Shown here one piece after another: positions 33,879-45,432 of a stretch of DNA of 64,000 bases. Made by a program: the position numbers and the translations under genes. A model generated the notes under the pieces. The model was given only the letters and a program-made list of their open reading frames with translations. It was not told the DNA's origin and ran no database searches. The DNA comes from Plantago ovata. Taxonomy: Eukaryota; Streptophyta; Magnoliopsida; Lamiales; Plantaginaceae. Positions within the stretch are counted from its first letter, which is position 1. Every line of letters starts with the position of its first letter. The stretch covers positions 122,218,880 through 122,282,879 of the forward strand of contig CM051456.1 in assembly GCA_028274465.1 (NCBI GenBank), in the 5' to 3' direction.

Positions 33879-36800
33879 TGGAGTGTGAGGAGGGGTATAG
33901 GTTGCTTTAGTTTTGACTTTCGGTTTAGAGCGACATTGTTAATTAAGTTACTCTTTAAGGAATTTGATTTTTATGTAAGTTAGTATATTTGGATTAGTCT
34001 TGGAGGTGCTTGGGTGATGCTGAATCAGCAAACAATGTCTTTGCAATGAATGAAGCAATTATTTTGAGCATGATTTTCATTTCAATTTAATATTTCAGAG
34101 CGATAGCGAATATATGGCGGGGCAACTTTCTGCATTTGGCTATAACTTGAGTGAAAATCAAGATGAAGCAGACTTGTGGCTAATAAACACGTAAGATCCT
34201 TTCTTGTCCTCCTTGAAATTCGTATTTACTTTCACATGTTTGGATGGAAAATAGAAATATATATCAGATTTGTTTTGCATGTACAGCAAATTTAGATAAT
34301 ATTCTTTGCATATTTGATCAATGTGGGACTTAATGAGCAGGTACTGTCAATTTGTCTTCTCTTTGCTTTCCAATATTTGTCAGATTAGTTTTGCATCTTG
34401 AGAAATTTTATATTTTTGTCTTTGCATGAATGTTTTATGTAACATGAGGACTCAATATGAACCGGAACTGTTACTCTAAATAACAGTCAGATCCTAAATC
34501 ACATCTTTTGGGAGCTAGGAAGCACGAATACGAATACGTCAAATAAATACAATACGAAACGAATACGAAAAAACGATAAAATTTAAAATATTAAAATACG
34601 AATACGTTGAAAAATACGTTTTAACCTATACATTTGTTTACATATTTTCTATATTATCTCATAATACCGAGAACAGAACATCTACTAACATAATAGTACT
34701 ATTCCATCACTTGACAAATAAAGTTTAAAGCTCACAGGCCCATACTAAGTACTACCCATTATTAATTAAACTAAAAGGTGAGGGGAACACAACTAAATCA
34801 TGTCATCAAACAAATAAATTGTGAAACAAAACGTATTAGTTCCGTTTTCCAACGTATGCGTATTCAATACGTTTTTTTCCTGAATACACCAACAGATTGC
34901 CGTATTCATGCTTCATAGTTTGGGAGTAAACTCAGCATGTATTAGACTACGTTTATCGGCATGCATGAATGGTCTCATGCATGTTGGGGCCTACAAAATG
35001 GCTAAAAAAGAAAAGCAAAAAAAAACGAAAATGGAATGTTGTGAACGAGCGTTCACAAGCCACTCTCCAATATTGAGAGTGGCTACAAATTAACCAATAG
35101 GAAGGGGACATGTCTCCCCTTTCTATTGGTTAACCGGATTTTATAGATATTTTTATTATCTTTTGATTATCTTCTGATTATCTTTTAAAAAAATTATACC
35201 AAAATTCCTAATTTTTATACCAAAATTCTTTTTAAAAAAATTATACCAAAACTTATTTTATAGAAATATTACACATTTAGTCCTCATCTTTGAATTTTTC
35301 CCATATACTTCCAAGCTGACATTAGGGTAATGTCTTCAATGATCTCCCAATTCACGGCTTTTTCTTTGGTTGAGTTCGTGTTTTTCAACACTTTGAGGCT
35401 CGGTATTAGTTTGAGTGGTATTAGGAGGAAACTGAGAGTCCATCTCTATTTCATAATCGGGGGATTCTTGAGAAGAAAATTGTGGGTAATATGGATCCAT
35501 TAGTGAGATAGAGATTAATTGAAGGGTTAGAAGATGGTTTTTTTAGCTGTGTTAAAATTGTAGAAAATGTGGTCTCTATTTATAGAGAAAAATTTATGAA
35601 TTTTGGTATAATTTTTTTTTAAAAAGATAATCAGAAAATAATTAAAAGATAATTAACAAAATCTAAAAAATCCGGTTAACCAATAGGAAGGGGACACATG
35701 TCCCCTTTCTATTGGTTAATTTGTAGCCACTCTCAATATTGGAGAGTGGCTTGTGAACGCTCACAGCTGCGTTCACAACATTCCTTTTTTTTTTTTGCTT
35801 TTCTTTTTTTTTTTAGCCATTTTGTTGGCCCCACCATGCATCATGCATGCCGATAAATGTAGTCTTATTCAAAGTACATGGACGTTGAATTTATTCCAAA
35901 GAAAGAAAAGAATCATCATGGGATGTGATTTTAGGATCTGACTCTGACCACAATTCCAAATAGATGGTTGGGTCAGCGAAGTTATCATCAACAATATTTA
36001 TTGTTTTTTGTGGAAACACGATTCTACTTTCTAACATATGCATGTTACCTCTAACAATGCAGCTGTACTGTTAAGTCACCTAGTCAGTCAGCTATGGAAA
36101 CACTGATATCTAAATGTAAAAGTGCCAACAAGCCACTAGTAGTTGCAGGATGTGTCCCTCAAGGAAGTCGTGACATGAAAGAGCTCGATGGAGTAAGTAT
36201 TGTTGGGGTCCAGCAAATTGATCGGGTGGTGGAAGTAGTTGAAGAGACACTAAAAGGTCATGAAGTCCGGCTGCTGACTCGGAAGACGTTACCTGCTCTG
36301 GACCTTCCAAAGGTGTAAAATGTATATTATATGGGATACTAGATCAGTTTCTGCCTGAAATATTTATTTGTTAATTTAGTTTGTAACTGTAGGCGTATAA
36401 GTAAACCTTTTTTTTCTCCTCACCAGGTTAGGAAAAACAAGTTTGTTGAGATCCTTCCGATTAATGTTGGCTGTTTAGGTGCTTGCACTTATTGCAAGAC
36501 AAAGCATGCTCGTGGTCATCTTGGTAGCTACACGGTTGACAGCCTTGTAAGCACATCTATCGGGAATCAAATTAGTTCACTAAAATTTTAAATTATTTAA
36601 TTACAATTCTCTTACTCTAACAAGTTCAAATTTGTAGGCCAGTCGTGTGAGATCTGTCGTTGCTGATGGAGTCAAGGAGATCTGGTTAAGTAGTGAAGAC
36701 ACCGGAGCCTATGGTATTTAGCATCACTCTTTCTTATTAAAAGGTTATGCAATTATAGATAAAATTAATACTGTAACTTGTAAGAAAATCCGTTGACACA

Positions 36801-39738
36801 AATCACACAATGCTATCTCTGTAATTGATGGGGGAACTTTGTTTTGTTGGTTTCCAAGTATTTGTAATGGGAATTCATAAGACGGCTTTTCAACAAGTTT
36901 CAAGTTACAGAGAGAAAAAGTAAGGGTCCTTAAATTTTGGAGGAATACTTGCATCTGAATCCCCTGGGATGTGCCCCATTTAAAAAATAAAAATATAAAG
37001 TATAAAATATTTCAAAAAAAAAAAAAAAAAAAACACCCATAATTTTTGGAAAGAAATTTTACCACCGACTAGGGTGTAAGTGTAGTATGGAGACGATGAG
37101 GCACGTGTGTTTTTTTTTAAGTTTTTTCTGTGAACATGGTGATAATTATATTAGAAATACGAGTAGTAATTAGAGGGGCATTTGTTTTTTTAAGTGTTCT
37201 TTTGTAATTCCCCCAGACTTTAGCAGGACTATATGGAATTCGACTCTAGCACCCTCTCAGCAACTTATAGTTTTTTTTTTTTACCCCATGTTAGACACAA
37301 ATCGATAGAATATTAATTCAGTAACATTCTGTACAAGCATTGACATCTTTGTTTTGCAGGTCGTGACATTGGAGCTAATCTTCCGATCTTGTTAAACTCT
37401 TTAGTAGCGGAGCTTCCTTCAGATGGGAGCACAATGCTCCGTATTGGAATGACTAATCCTCCTTACATACTAGAACACTTGAAAGAGATAGCTGAGGTTT
37501 TGCGCCACCCATGTGTTTACTCTTTTCTTCATGTACCTGTTCAGTCTGGAAGTGACCCGGTTTTGACAGTGAGTATTTCCTTCTCATCTGACTCGTGCTT
37601 ATAGCCTTAAGAACTTACCTGTAACACTTCTCTTTTTATCAGAAGCATTTAATTTATGAAGTTGATAAGTATCTGTCTTTCCTGGTTTAGGCAATGAACA
37701 GGGAGTATACCGTGAGCGACTTCAGAAAGGTGGCTGACACATTGATTGAACTAGTTCCTGGAATGCAGATAGCTACTGATATTATTTGCGGATTTCCTGG
37801 TACTTTTGGATTTTCATTTCCTTTCTATATCCTGTTATCCATTGATGCATGTTATCATCTGCTTCCATTCAATAAATACAGGGCTAATGTGTTCTAAATT
37901 AGAGTAGTTCACATAATTACTAGCAATTTATACATTTAAGTTGGCATGTTAACAAATTGTATGAAAATTATACATCCTGTTTCTGTTCCTGAACTGGGAT
38001 TTGTTTCCAGAGATTAAATAAATGTATGATTTGAACAAGGTCTATCATTTCGGTTTAAATTGATATCAATATCATAATTAGGGGGTGCACTTTGTTTGCA
38101 AGGCTGTTAGCGTTATGTGAGTAACTTAGTACCAGAAACTGTATTATTCTGATTGAAACCAGAGGGACATTTCTTTTTTTTTTCCCCCCTTTAATCCTAA
38201 AATTCCACTGAAACATCAAATTTGTCTATTTCTCATTTTGTCCAAATAAATGCTTGGATGTGTGACATTTTGTCCTTTATGCCCTTATGTCCTTCTCAGG
38301 AGAAACTGATGAAAATTTTGAAGAGACGGTTAATCTAATCAAGGAGTACAAGTTCTCTCAAGTTCATATATCACAATTCTACCCTCGACCTGGTTAGTTG
38401 ATGCATATGGGTTGCAGTTAAATGTTTAGTCAATTTGAATAATAGCCCTGATTCCTCTTGGGTTATATCTCAATCCCTATTTCCATTTGAATCAGGAACA
38501 CCTGCAGCAAGGATGAAAAAGGTTCCTAGCAACATCGTGAAGAGACGAAGTCGTGAGTTGACTAATGTATTCGAATCATTCACGCCATATGTTGGTATGG
38601 AAGGCAGGATAGAGAGGATATGGATTAATGACATTGCTACTGATAAAAGTCATCTGGTAAGCTTACATTGGCAGTAAATTGCAAAATCTTCCATGTTACT
38701 CCTAACTGGCAAGGAACTCAGCCGTCTGAATTGAGAGGCAAAACTATCATAAGAAAGTCAAATGCAAAAATCTTACTTCAGGCTAGTTTTGCAACCAATT
38801 TTAGTACTTATGAATAGCTGAGCCCATATAACAATACTTCATCTACTATATTTTTTTCAGATTTTTCTTGTATTCCTTCCCCACAATCTTTACGTACTTA
38901 TCATTATTTCGCCTGAGACAATTCTTATTTATCTCAAGTTGTTTTGATTTACTTAACAGTGTTGATATTATGTCCATCTAATTCAGTTGATTTAGATTTG
39001 GGTTACTGTTTCAGCCTTGGTTGAGAGGGAATAATAAACTTACTTCAGGCTAGTTTTTGCAACAAATGGGTCTATTTGGCAATATATTCAATGGGAATCA
39101 ATGCACTTGTCTTTTGTCAGTTAGGGAGAACCTGGGGGTGGTTTTGTCAATCTATCCTGTAATTTGCCTTGGAACGCATTTTCTTGAATATTTGAAAATC
39201 TGTTTATGTATCTAATGTCAATTTTCTACCGGTCCAGGTTGGTCACACCAAGGGATACATTCAAGTACTGGTTCAGGGTCCAGAAAGCATGCTGGGGACT
39301 TCAGCCATGGTAAAAATAATATCTATTGGAAGATGGTCAGTTTTTGGAGAGGTGATCGAAATCCTTACTCAAAACATCACTCCCCCTAAGAAGCAAGCCC
39401 AGGATTACACAAAATGTTCAAATGCTTCAGAAACATGTTGTTCAAACACTTCTGCAACCTGCTGCTCAAACACTTTGGAACCCTGTGATTGTGAAAAAGA
39501 TAAACAGACTAATGTGTCCGTCTCAAAGGGTGACCAAAACGTAACCAGTTCTGTACTCCACAAGCGGAAGAACAATAACCTGGAGAAGTCTCAGAATGAG
39601 ATGGAGCAGGAAGTGGGTCAAAAGCAAGGAACCATTGGCCAGGTTCATGAATGGGCATTTGTCGATAAAGCACTTTTAGCTGGGACGATTGCAAGTTTGC
39701 TAATGATCATCAGTATACTTCTATATCTGGTCTGGTGA
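33080..39738 (+). CDS. CDKAL1: CDKAL1-like tRNA t6A37 methylthiotransferase
   Basis: Eleven exons: 33080-33250, 33353-33391, 34099-34190, 36063-36312, 36427-36546, 36638-36713, 37360-37568, 37691-37799, 38300-38392, 38496-38656 and 39238-39738, in phase throughout; 606 residues. The N-terminal MTTase domain shows [31 protein letters not shown] and VVAGCVPQ, giving cluster cysteines C66, C102 and C131. The radical-SAM motif CLGACTYC supplies C200, C204 and C207. A TRAM region follows ([19 protein letters not shown]), then a Cys-rich linker and a C-terminal hydrophobic anchor (residues 585-606). The family converts N6-threonylcarbamoyladenosine at position 37 of tRNA-Lys(UUU) to the 2-methylthio form, at the ER membrane via the tail anchor. 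The 1.9-kb intron 34191-36062 hosts two DNA transposons. No defects are seen. Confidence 0.95.
33839..33877. repeat. Poly(T) tract, about 39 bases
   Basis: An uninterrupted T run in the second intron of the CDKAL1-like gene. Likely variable in length; it could also be a retroposon tail whose body is no longer recognisable. Confidence 0.95.
34515..34918. mobile_element. hAT-type MITE, 404 bp, 8-bp target duplication
   Basis: TTTGGGAG flanks it at 34507-34514 and 34919-34926. The left end reads CTAGGAAGCACGAATACG and the right end, reverse-complemented, CTATGAAGCATGAATACG. Subterminal AATACG words recur on both sides. An 8-bp duplication with short TIRs is the hAT signature. No transposase coding. 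Inside the third intron of the CDKAL1-like gene. Confidence 0.9.
34945..35864 (-). mobile_element. PIF/Harbinger-like non-autonomous element, 920 bp
   Basis: TTA flanks it on both sides (34942-34944, 35865-35867). The ends are GACTACGTTTATCGGCATGC and, reverse-complemented, GACTACATTTATCGGCATGC, opening inverted arms of about 280 bp (CCACTCTC...TTGAGAGTGG, AACCAATAGGAAGGGGACA). The short interior encodes, on the minus strand from about 35501, [20 protein letters not shown] and a little more, resembling the N-terminus of the MYB-like accessory protein of plant Harbinger elements. The transposase itself is absent. It sits 26 bp from the hAT MITE in the same intron. Confidence 0.85.
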
Positions 39739-40359
39739 TTTTCGTCGATATGGTCGTAAAACTAGCTTTTGGTTAGTGAATGTCAGGCATGCAACAGGTG
39801 CTGAATTTTGGCATTTGTACGGTAGTCGAAAACATAGTCGGTTCTGTACAGGTGCTAAATTTTGGAACCCCTTGGTATCTCTAGTTCTCTACTACATTCC
39901 TATGTTATTTACAGCATTACAGGTATTACACCAAGGGCTATTAAGAGTACAGATTTTGTCACAGCATGTAATTGAGCCTTGAAAACGAGGTATGGCGGAA
40001 TTCCTTAGAACTAGTTCTGTACTCTGGACTCTGGTTATGTAAAATTATGAATACGATACTAGTATTATTATTTATTTAGTTATCTAATCTTCCAATATCT
40101 TGGTTTTATTTTTCTACACGTCTGAGAATAGTGAACTAGCTTGAATTTCATTTTCATCACATTTTGTAAACACCAGCCAGGTTCAGTTGAGAAGTGAATT
40201 CATATTATTTCATTGGGAAACCTCAACCTTATTACACATCTCAATTTTATAAATAACAATCCTTCTTACATAAATGCATAAAATAACAAAATCAGACACT
40301 ATAAACTGAATAGAAATCATCCTAATATGCTTCTTTTGCAGCAGACTTATTCTACAAGC
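39739..40359. other. Convergent 3' region between CDKAL1-like and MCTP genes
   Basis: The two genes end tail to tail 621 bases apart. The sequence probably holds both 3' untranslated regions. CAGGTGCTGAATTTTGGCAT near 39797 is repeated as CAGGTGCTAAATTTTGGAAC near 39850, a small imperfect duplication. No gene seen. Confidence 0.5.
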
Positions 40360-43300
40360 TTAAAGAAGTGAGTCCGATCTAGCAGGTAACCTCTTGAAGA
40401 AATTCACTGGCACCGAAGGCAGCTTGTACCTGAACCGAGGATGGCGCAACACGTAAAGCCCAATGAGCACCGCTATAACTTGAAATGGAGTAACATAGAG
40501 AAAAATAGCCCAGATCAACGAGAAGATGATGAATATAGCTGTAGCTCTTGGATCCCTCCAGCTCAGTATAGCAAGTGCTCTCTCTCCTTGTGTTGCCAAA
40601 TCACCAACCACAGTTTGAACTCTCCCTGCCACGCTTCGAAGCCTGTCGTACCTCATCCTTACGACATCGGTCGGCCGAGAAGTCGGAAATGTGTCAAATT
40701 CCTCATCCAGTTCGTCTGGGTGAGTGTTTTCCGCCTGAGAGAGGCGAGCATCCATGTGTGGTGGATTCCTTGGCCTATACCGATAGTTCCACAAACCAAT
40801 CACAAACAGGTAGAGGAAAATCGTCGGGAGGATTAGTTCCGGGTAGCAGACTAGTATCAGGAACAACACATGGACCAGCATCGTGGTCAGGGGGTTCTTC
40901 CAGAAACAGATACCTTCGAACCATCTAACAACGTAGGAAATCCCGGATAAAAGCGACATTATGCGGAAAAAGTTGGCTTTGCTCCTCCTAAGGCTAAACA
41001 TGTGGTAATCCACGTCTAACATGTACTCGACAGTCTCACGTCTCAAAGGGGGTTCAGATCGTGATAGCTTAGCTGCCACTATTTGCATCGCTTGATGGCG
41101 TAGCCAGTCAATGTGTCTGACAGATATTGGCTGAATGTAATGCATCTTTGGGAGCAGTGGTCTTCCGTATTGTGTCACCATATTCACCCACGCCGTGCAC
41201 ATGAACCTTACCGCAAGATGGAGCTCACCATGCTTTTTTAGACCTGAACGTGTCAGAACCAGCAATGGGTATGTATGGGTGTAAACCCGGTCCATTTCTA
41301 AAGTTGAAAGCCTAATCCGCACTTTCCCGATCCTTTGGTCTGGTCCATCATCACTACCATTCAAATGGCAGTTATCAAAAACACCAATGGTGATCACAGT
41401 ACAAGGATCATGAACCTCCCAAGTGTACTGCTCATTCCATCGTGGATGCAGTGTGTCGAGAAGAGTCCTTGTTCGAACCCATTTGTTGCCATACTTAGCC
41501 ACACAATATGGATCAGTCAGCCTCCCATCTTTTCCCTTCATTGGCAAAAGATTCCTCGCACTCAAAATACCAACTTCAAGAAGTCCAATGCTCGATTTTC
41601 TCAAAACCTTGGATGATGGCTGCAAATCACTACTAAAATGAGTGGATTCATCAAGCACATGGTAACCCGAATCCAAACACAACCGAAGAAGAATCCGGCT
41701 CGCAAATTTATCCTTCTTCTCCCCTTGAAGAACCTCAGCATGAGAAGGTTTTTGGAGCGCGTACCACCGTGGATCTGGAAGCTTCGTATCCATTCGTTGT
41801 TGAACCTCCCAAACTGGTATGATAACCCTTCCAATCACGTCATCCTTACCCCCTCCAACCCTATCTTCCACACTAACTATAATGTACTCATCGAAAGGTT
41901 CCGAAGCCACAAACATAAGCTCCTCATTCCACTCCGGGTTTACGTTCTTCATCGGGGCAATCCTCGTGACCCTACCCTGGTTCCCTAGCTGCACTTTCAC
42001 CAGAGAATCCGGCGGGCGCGACTTGTCCGCAGGTATAAGATCCTGAGCCGCCATAACATGAACACGGAGATAGTATAACCGAGGCGAGAAGTAAACTTTC
42101 GACCGCGTATTAGCCAAATTATGGTGGCTAACACTATGAGCGTCTGAATGCCAAGCGTCTGGGAACGCCTCATCTGCCTGTGTCCCCATCCAAACCGCGA
42201 GCATCAACTCCCCAAGATTATGTTTCTCACCTTTCTTGTCAGTCAACCTATACCATTGCGGAGCCAAGGGGCTATCCGGCGGAACCCTTGTAGGCACTTC
42301 CACCATGTCAAACATCACCTTCCCAACAATATCATCTATTCCAATATCCTTGTCCTTGACAGTCACCTCAATCACATTGCTCTGCAACCTCTCCTTAGAG
42401 AAAGCAAAGACCTTGTTCCACATAGGACTCTGATTCTTCTCGACATGGCTAGTCACCCCTTTGTAATTCCCTATTTTCACCTCCACATAAGGATCAAGAC
42501 TCCCTCCTATATCCATCACAGGAAGATCCCTAGCTTTCACAACATTGACATACAAGAAATACATTGTCTCAACTAAATCATAAGTACTGGCTGTCTTATC
42601 TCTACCCCAATACCCCATTCTTGCAGCCACAGGTGGCCTAGTCTCCACCACACCATACTCCGGCTTCTGGCCCGGAAACTGCATCTGCATCACCGAAGAA
42701 GAAGCTGGCCCTTGTTTCGCGAAATCACTCCGTGTTTCCACGAAAGCCGGCTTCTCAGGCGGTGGCGGAGGCGGTCCTCCGCCACCAGTTCCAACAGAGT
42801 AAAAAGTCCTCACCTCCTTCTCCTTCTTTTTCTTCTTACTCTTGTCATGACTCTCCTTGTAAAAATACTCATCATCAAACTTATTGGTATTAACCTCCTT
42901 CAATGGAGGAGAATCACTATGATGATGCTCATGATGACTATTATGCTCATTATGAAAGTTATTCTCCTGACTATTACTTTTAACCTCAGTTTCAAAAACC
43001 TCCTCAACACTAGGCTGAAACTGAAACCCACTAACATTCCCCTGAACAGCATAACACTTAAGAGCAATTTCACCTTTAACATGAGAAAAGATTCCTCTTT
43101 TATCAAGAGGGTACCTGCATGGTTTAAAATCTCAGCCAAACTGATAGGAAATTATCAAAACATCTTAGTTTTTCAACCTAGAGATGGAATCTAATATTCA
43201 AATTCTTTACAATACTTCACAATTCAAACTTTCAAGAATTCAAAATTCAATCTTTGGGGGGTACCTGGTAACAGAAGCTTCTTGCTCTGAAAAGGGGATA

Positions 43301-43578
43301 ATCATCCCAGAAATCCGAACCCTTCCAAGAAAATTCTTGTGACCATTCTTGCTATCATTGTAGACATAGACCTCCACAGTCTGATCAGAGATGTGGTTTG
43401 GATTCTTGATGTTGAAAACCAGTTTCTCATTCCAACAAGGGTTGAGATCTTTTGGCTTGGTTGAAGTTCTCTGCCTCTGCTCATCAAATTCCACTTCCAC
43501 AAAAGGGCTTGCACTCCCATGCCCATCTTTTGGCATCAGGTCACTTGCATCAACAACTTCAACCACTAGCTTTGCCAT
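40360..43578 (-). CDS. Multiple C2 domain and transmembrane region protein (MCTP/FTIP/QUIRKY family)
   Basis: Two exons, 43578-43265 and 43114-40360, with a 150-base intron; 1022 residues. Four C2 domains are visible: C2A at residues 1-105 (MAKLVVEVVDASDLMPKDGH), then a charged, His-rich and Pro-rich linker (GGGGPPPPPPEKP), C2B from about 289 (FLYVNVVKARDLPVMD), C2C from about 452 (YYLRVHVMAAQDLIPAD) and C2D from about 613 (GLLEVGILSARNLLPMK). The C-terminal PRT_C region has two hydrophobic hairpins (TMLVHVLFLILVCYPELILP; FIIFSLIWAIFLYVTPFQVI). Presence of an N-terminal C2A plus a long linker suggests the QUIRKY/MCTP15-16 branch over the shorter FTIP1 branch. The family tethers ER to plasma membrane at plasmodesmata and controls cell-to-cell trafficking. 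The long second exon with most of the protein in one exon is usual for the family. Confidence 0.95.
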
Positions 43579-44758
43579 TGCTTGAAGTCAAGTGATCAAG
43601 TTAGCTTCTTTTTGCCAAGATTTGGAAGTAGAGTACTGAAAAGGGTAGTAGAATTAGGTAGGTAGGAGTAGGATTATAGAGGAGTAGGAGGCGGTGAAGA
43701 ATTCATTGGATTGGTTTGAAAGAGGGACAAGAGAACATAGGTGTAGTAGGAGTAGTAATTTTGTTATTACAAGGGAAAGAAAGAGATGAAGAGATTGATG
43801 TGTTTTTGGGTGTAAAGAGATGGGCCCCTACAAGAACAGGTATATCTCTTTTGATTCTTGTCTCATTGTATGGTTTTTATATGTATATACTTGACCATGA
43901 TGTATTTTGGGATTATAGTATTTGGTGATGTGTAATGTCTAAACAGACTATGTAAAACATGCTATACACCACTAACCACTTGTACCTTAAGTTAACTATA
44001 GTAGGAGTATATGTTCATGGAAAGAAATCTTTTATATTGTATATTGCCCTGTATGGGGATATATACAAGCCTATACAACCATACAAGTGTCCTTAGGGGG
44101 AATAGGGGGTGTCTAGTTTCCCATTTAATTTTTTTTATATAAAAGATGTGTGTTATATTTAATTAAAATTTTACGAAATTTACATTGTTGTGTTGATACT
44201 GCCATATAGGTTTCATAGTGTTTGTATAAGTGAATAAGTGATAATGTTAAAACAGTTTAGTTGTGGATTGAAATGTGACATGTGTGCAGTACAATACGGT
44301 TATGTATGAAATTTTTCTCCAGTCGAATTGTAGTGGTTGCTTTGTATTTCAGTGGGATAGAAAGAAAATTTAATGAGATTAAATGGAGATACCGTTTTGT
44401 ATTTTGGGATATGGAAAAAAATGTCTTCAAAAGAAAAGAAAAGAAAATATTTTCCATAAAGCTCATTGTTTGCTTTTGGTTGGATGGGGGATATCATTTT
44501 CAAGGGTGTTAAGAGTTTGCATTCAATTGGTAGTTGACAAGCTCCACCATGGGATAGCAACATTGTCTTTGAGGCTCAGAGTTATCATGAGCAGTGAAAT
44601 AACTTTAGCTTATTTCCTTGACATTAATATTAGGGCCCATTCATTTTTAACAACTCCTTAGCGTCCTTTATTATATACGTCATTTGTAGAAGTTTCTTTT
44701 CTGTCTTCTTTCTGCGTGAACGTCCCTAATAACGAAAAGTACCACCTTAACTTATTAA
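43579..44758. other. MCTP upstream region, no further gene seen
   Basis: Probably contains MCTP promoter and leader on the minus strand. The open frames at 43716-43928 and 44257-44661 overlap on both strands without family resemblance. TAGGTAGGTAGGAGTAGGA-type simple sequence lies near 43655-43690. Confidence 0.4.
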
Positions 44759-45432
44759 TTACATTTTAGTCCAAAGTCAATCAAAATTTACTATTCCAAA
44801 ATTGAATTTTTATGGAACCAAACAAGTCTTAGTGTTTTCAAATAAAAAAGATAAATAATTAAAAGAAAAACTAAGTAAAATACTAAAATAATAAAATAAA
44901 TTTTTATATTTCATTTTCTTTTTTTTATTCTCTTTCTTCTTCACAACTCCGGTGACCAGATTATCTCCGGTGACCGGAGCTGTGTCGGGAATCATTCAAG
45001 CTCCCTGATCGGAGCTTGCCAAGCTCCAATCAGGGAGCTTGTGCAGCTCCCAGATTGGGAGCTGCAAGCAAGCTCCTGATCGGAGCTTGCCAAGCTCCGA
45101 TTTGGGAGCTTGTGCAGCTCCGAGATCGGGAGTTGCAAGCTCCTGATCGGAGCTTGCAATCTCCGATGGGAACTTGCAGCTCCCAGATCGGAGCTTCTAA
45201 GCTCTGATCTGGGAGCTTCTGGGAGTTCTCCCAGATCTTCAAGTCCGGTCACCGGATTCCGGTGAGGACTTGAAGAAGAAGAAGAAGAAGAAGAAGAAGA
45301 AGAAGAAGAAGAGGAGAAGACAAATAAGAAAAGAAAAGAGAAAAGAAAAAAATGTTAGGGCCTGTTTGGATCAGAAATAATAAAGTGATGGTCAACTCAA
45401 AAAACCTTCATTTTGGACCAAAATGTAATTGA
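44759..45432 (-). mobile_element. Palindrome-core family element with two matching inverted ends
   Basis: The left end reads ATTACATTTTAGTCCAAAGT; the right end, reverse-complemented, ATTACATTTTGGTCCAAAAT. The arms go on to share ...CCAAACAAGTCTTAGTG / ...CCAAACAGGCCCTAACA, so both ends resemble the same family terminus, a foldback form. The core (about 44945-45265) is packed with GGAGCTTGCCAAGCTCCGAT and AGCTCCCAGATTGGGAGCTG units and is bracketed by CCGGTGACCGGA. T-rich sequence precedes and (GAA)n follows. No target duplication was established. Confidence 0.72.
45272..45312. repeat. (GAA)n microsatellite
   Basis: About 13 GAA units beside the palindromic core of the 44759-45432 element; the equivalent position in the other copies is also a purine or pyrimidine tract. 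Confidence 0.9.

Noticed and set aside
40441-43194. Several plus-strand frames of 60-160 residues
   Set aside because: All lie antisense to the MCTP exons and show no family resemblance; shadows of a GC-richer coding strand.
45016-45252. Frames with Ser/Ala/Leu-rich repeated peptides
   Set aside because: Translations of the palindromic AGCTCC units in all frames; length comes from repeat periodicity, with no start context or homology.
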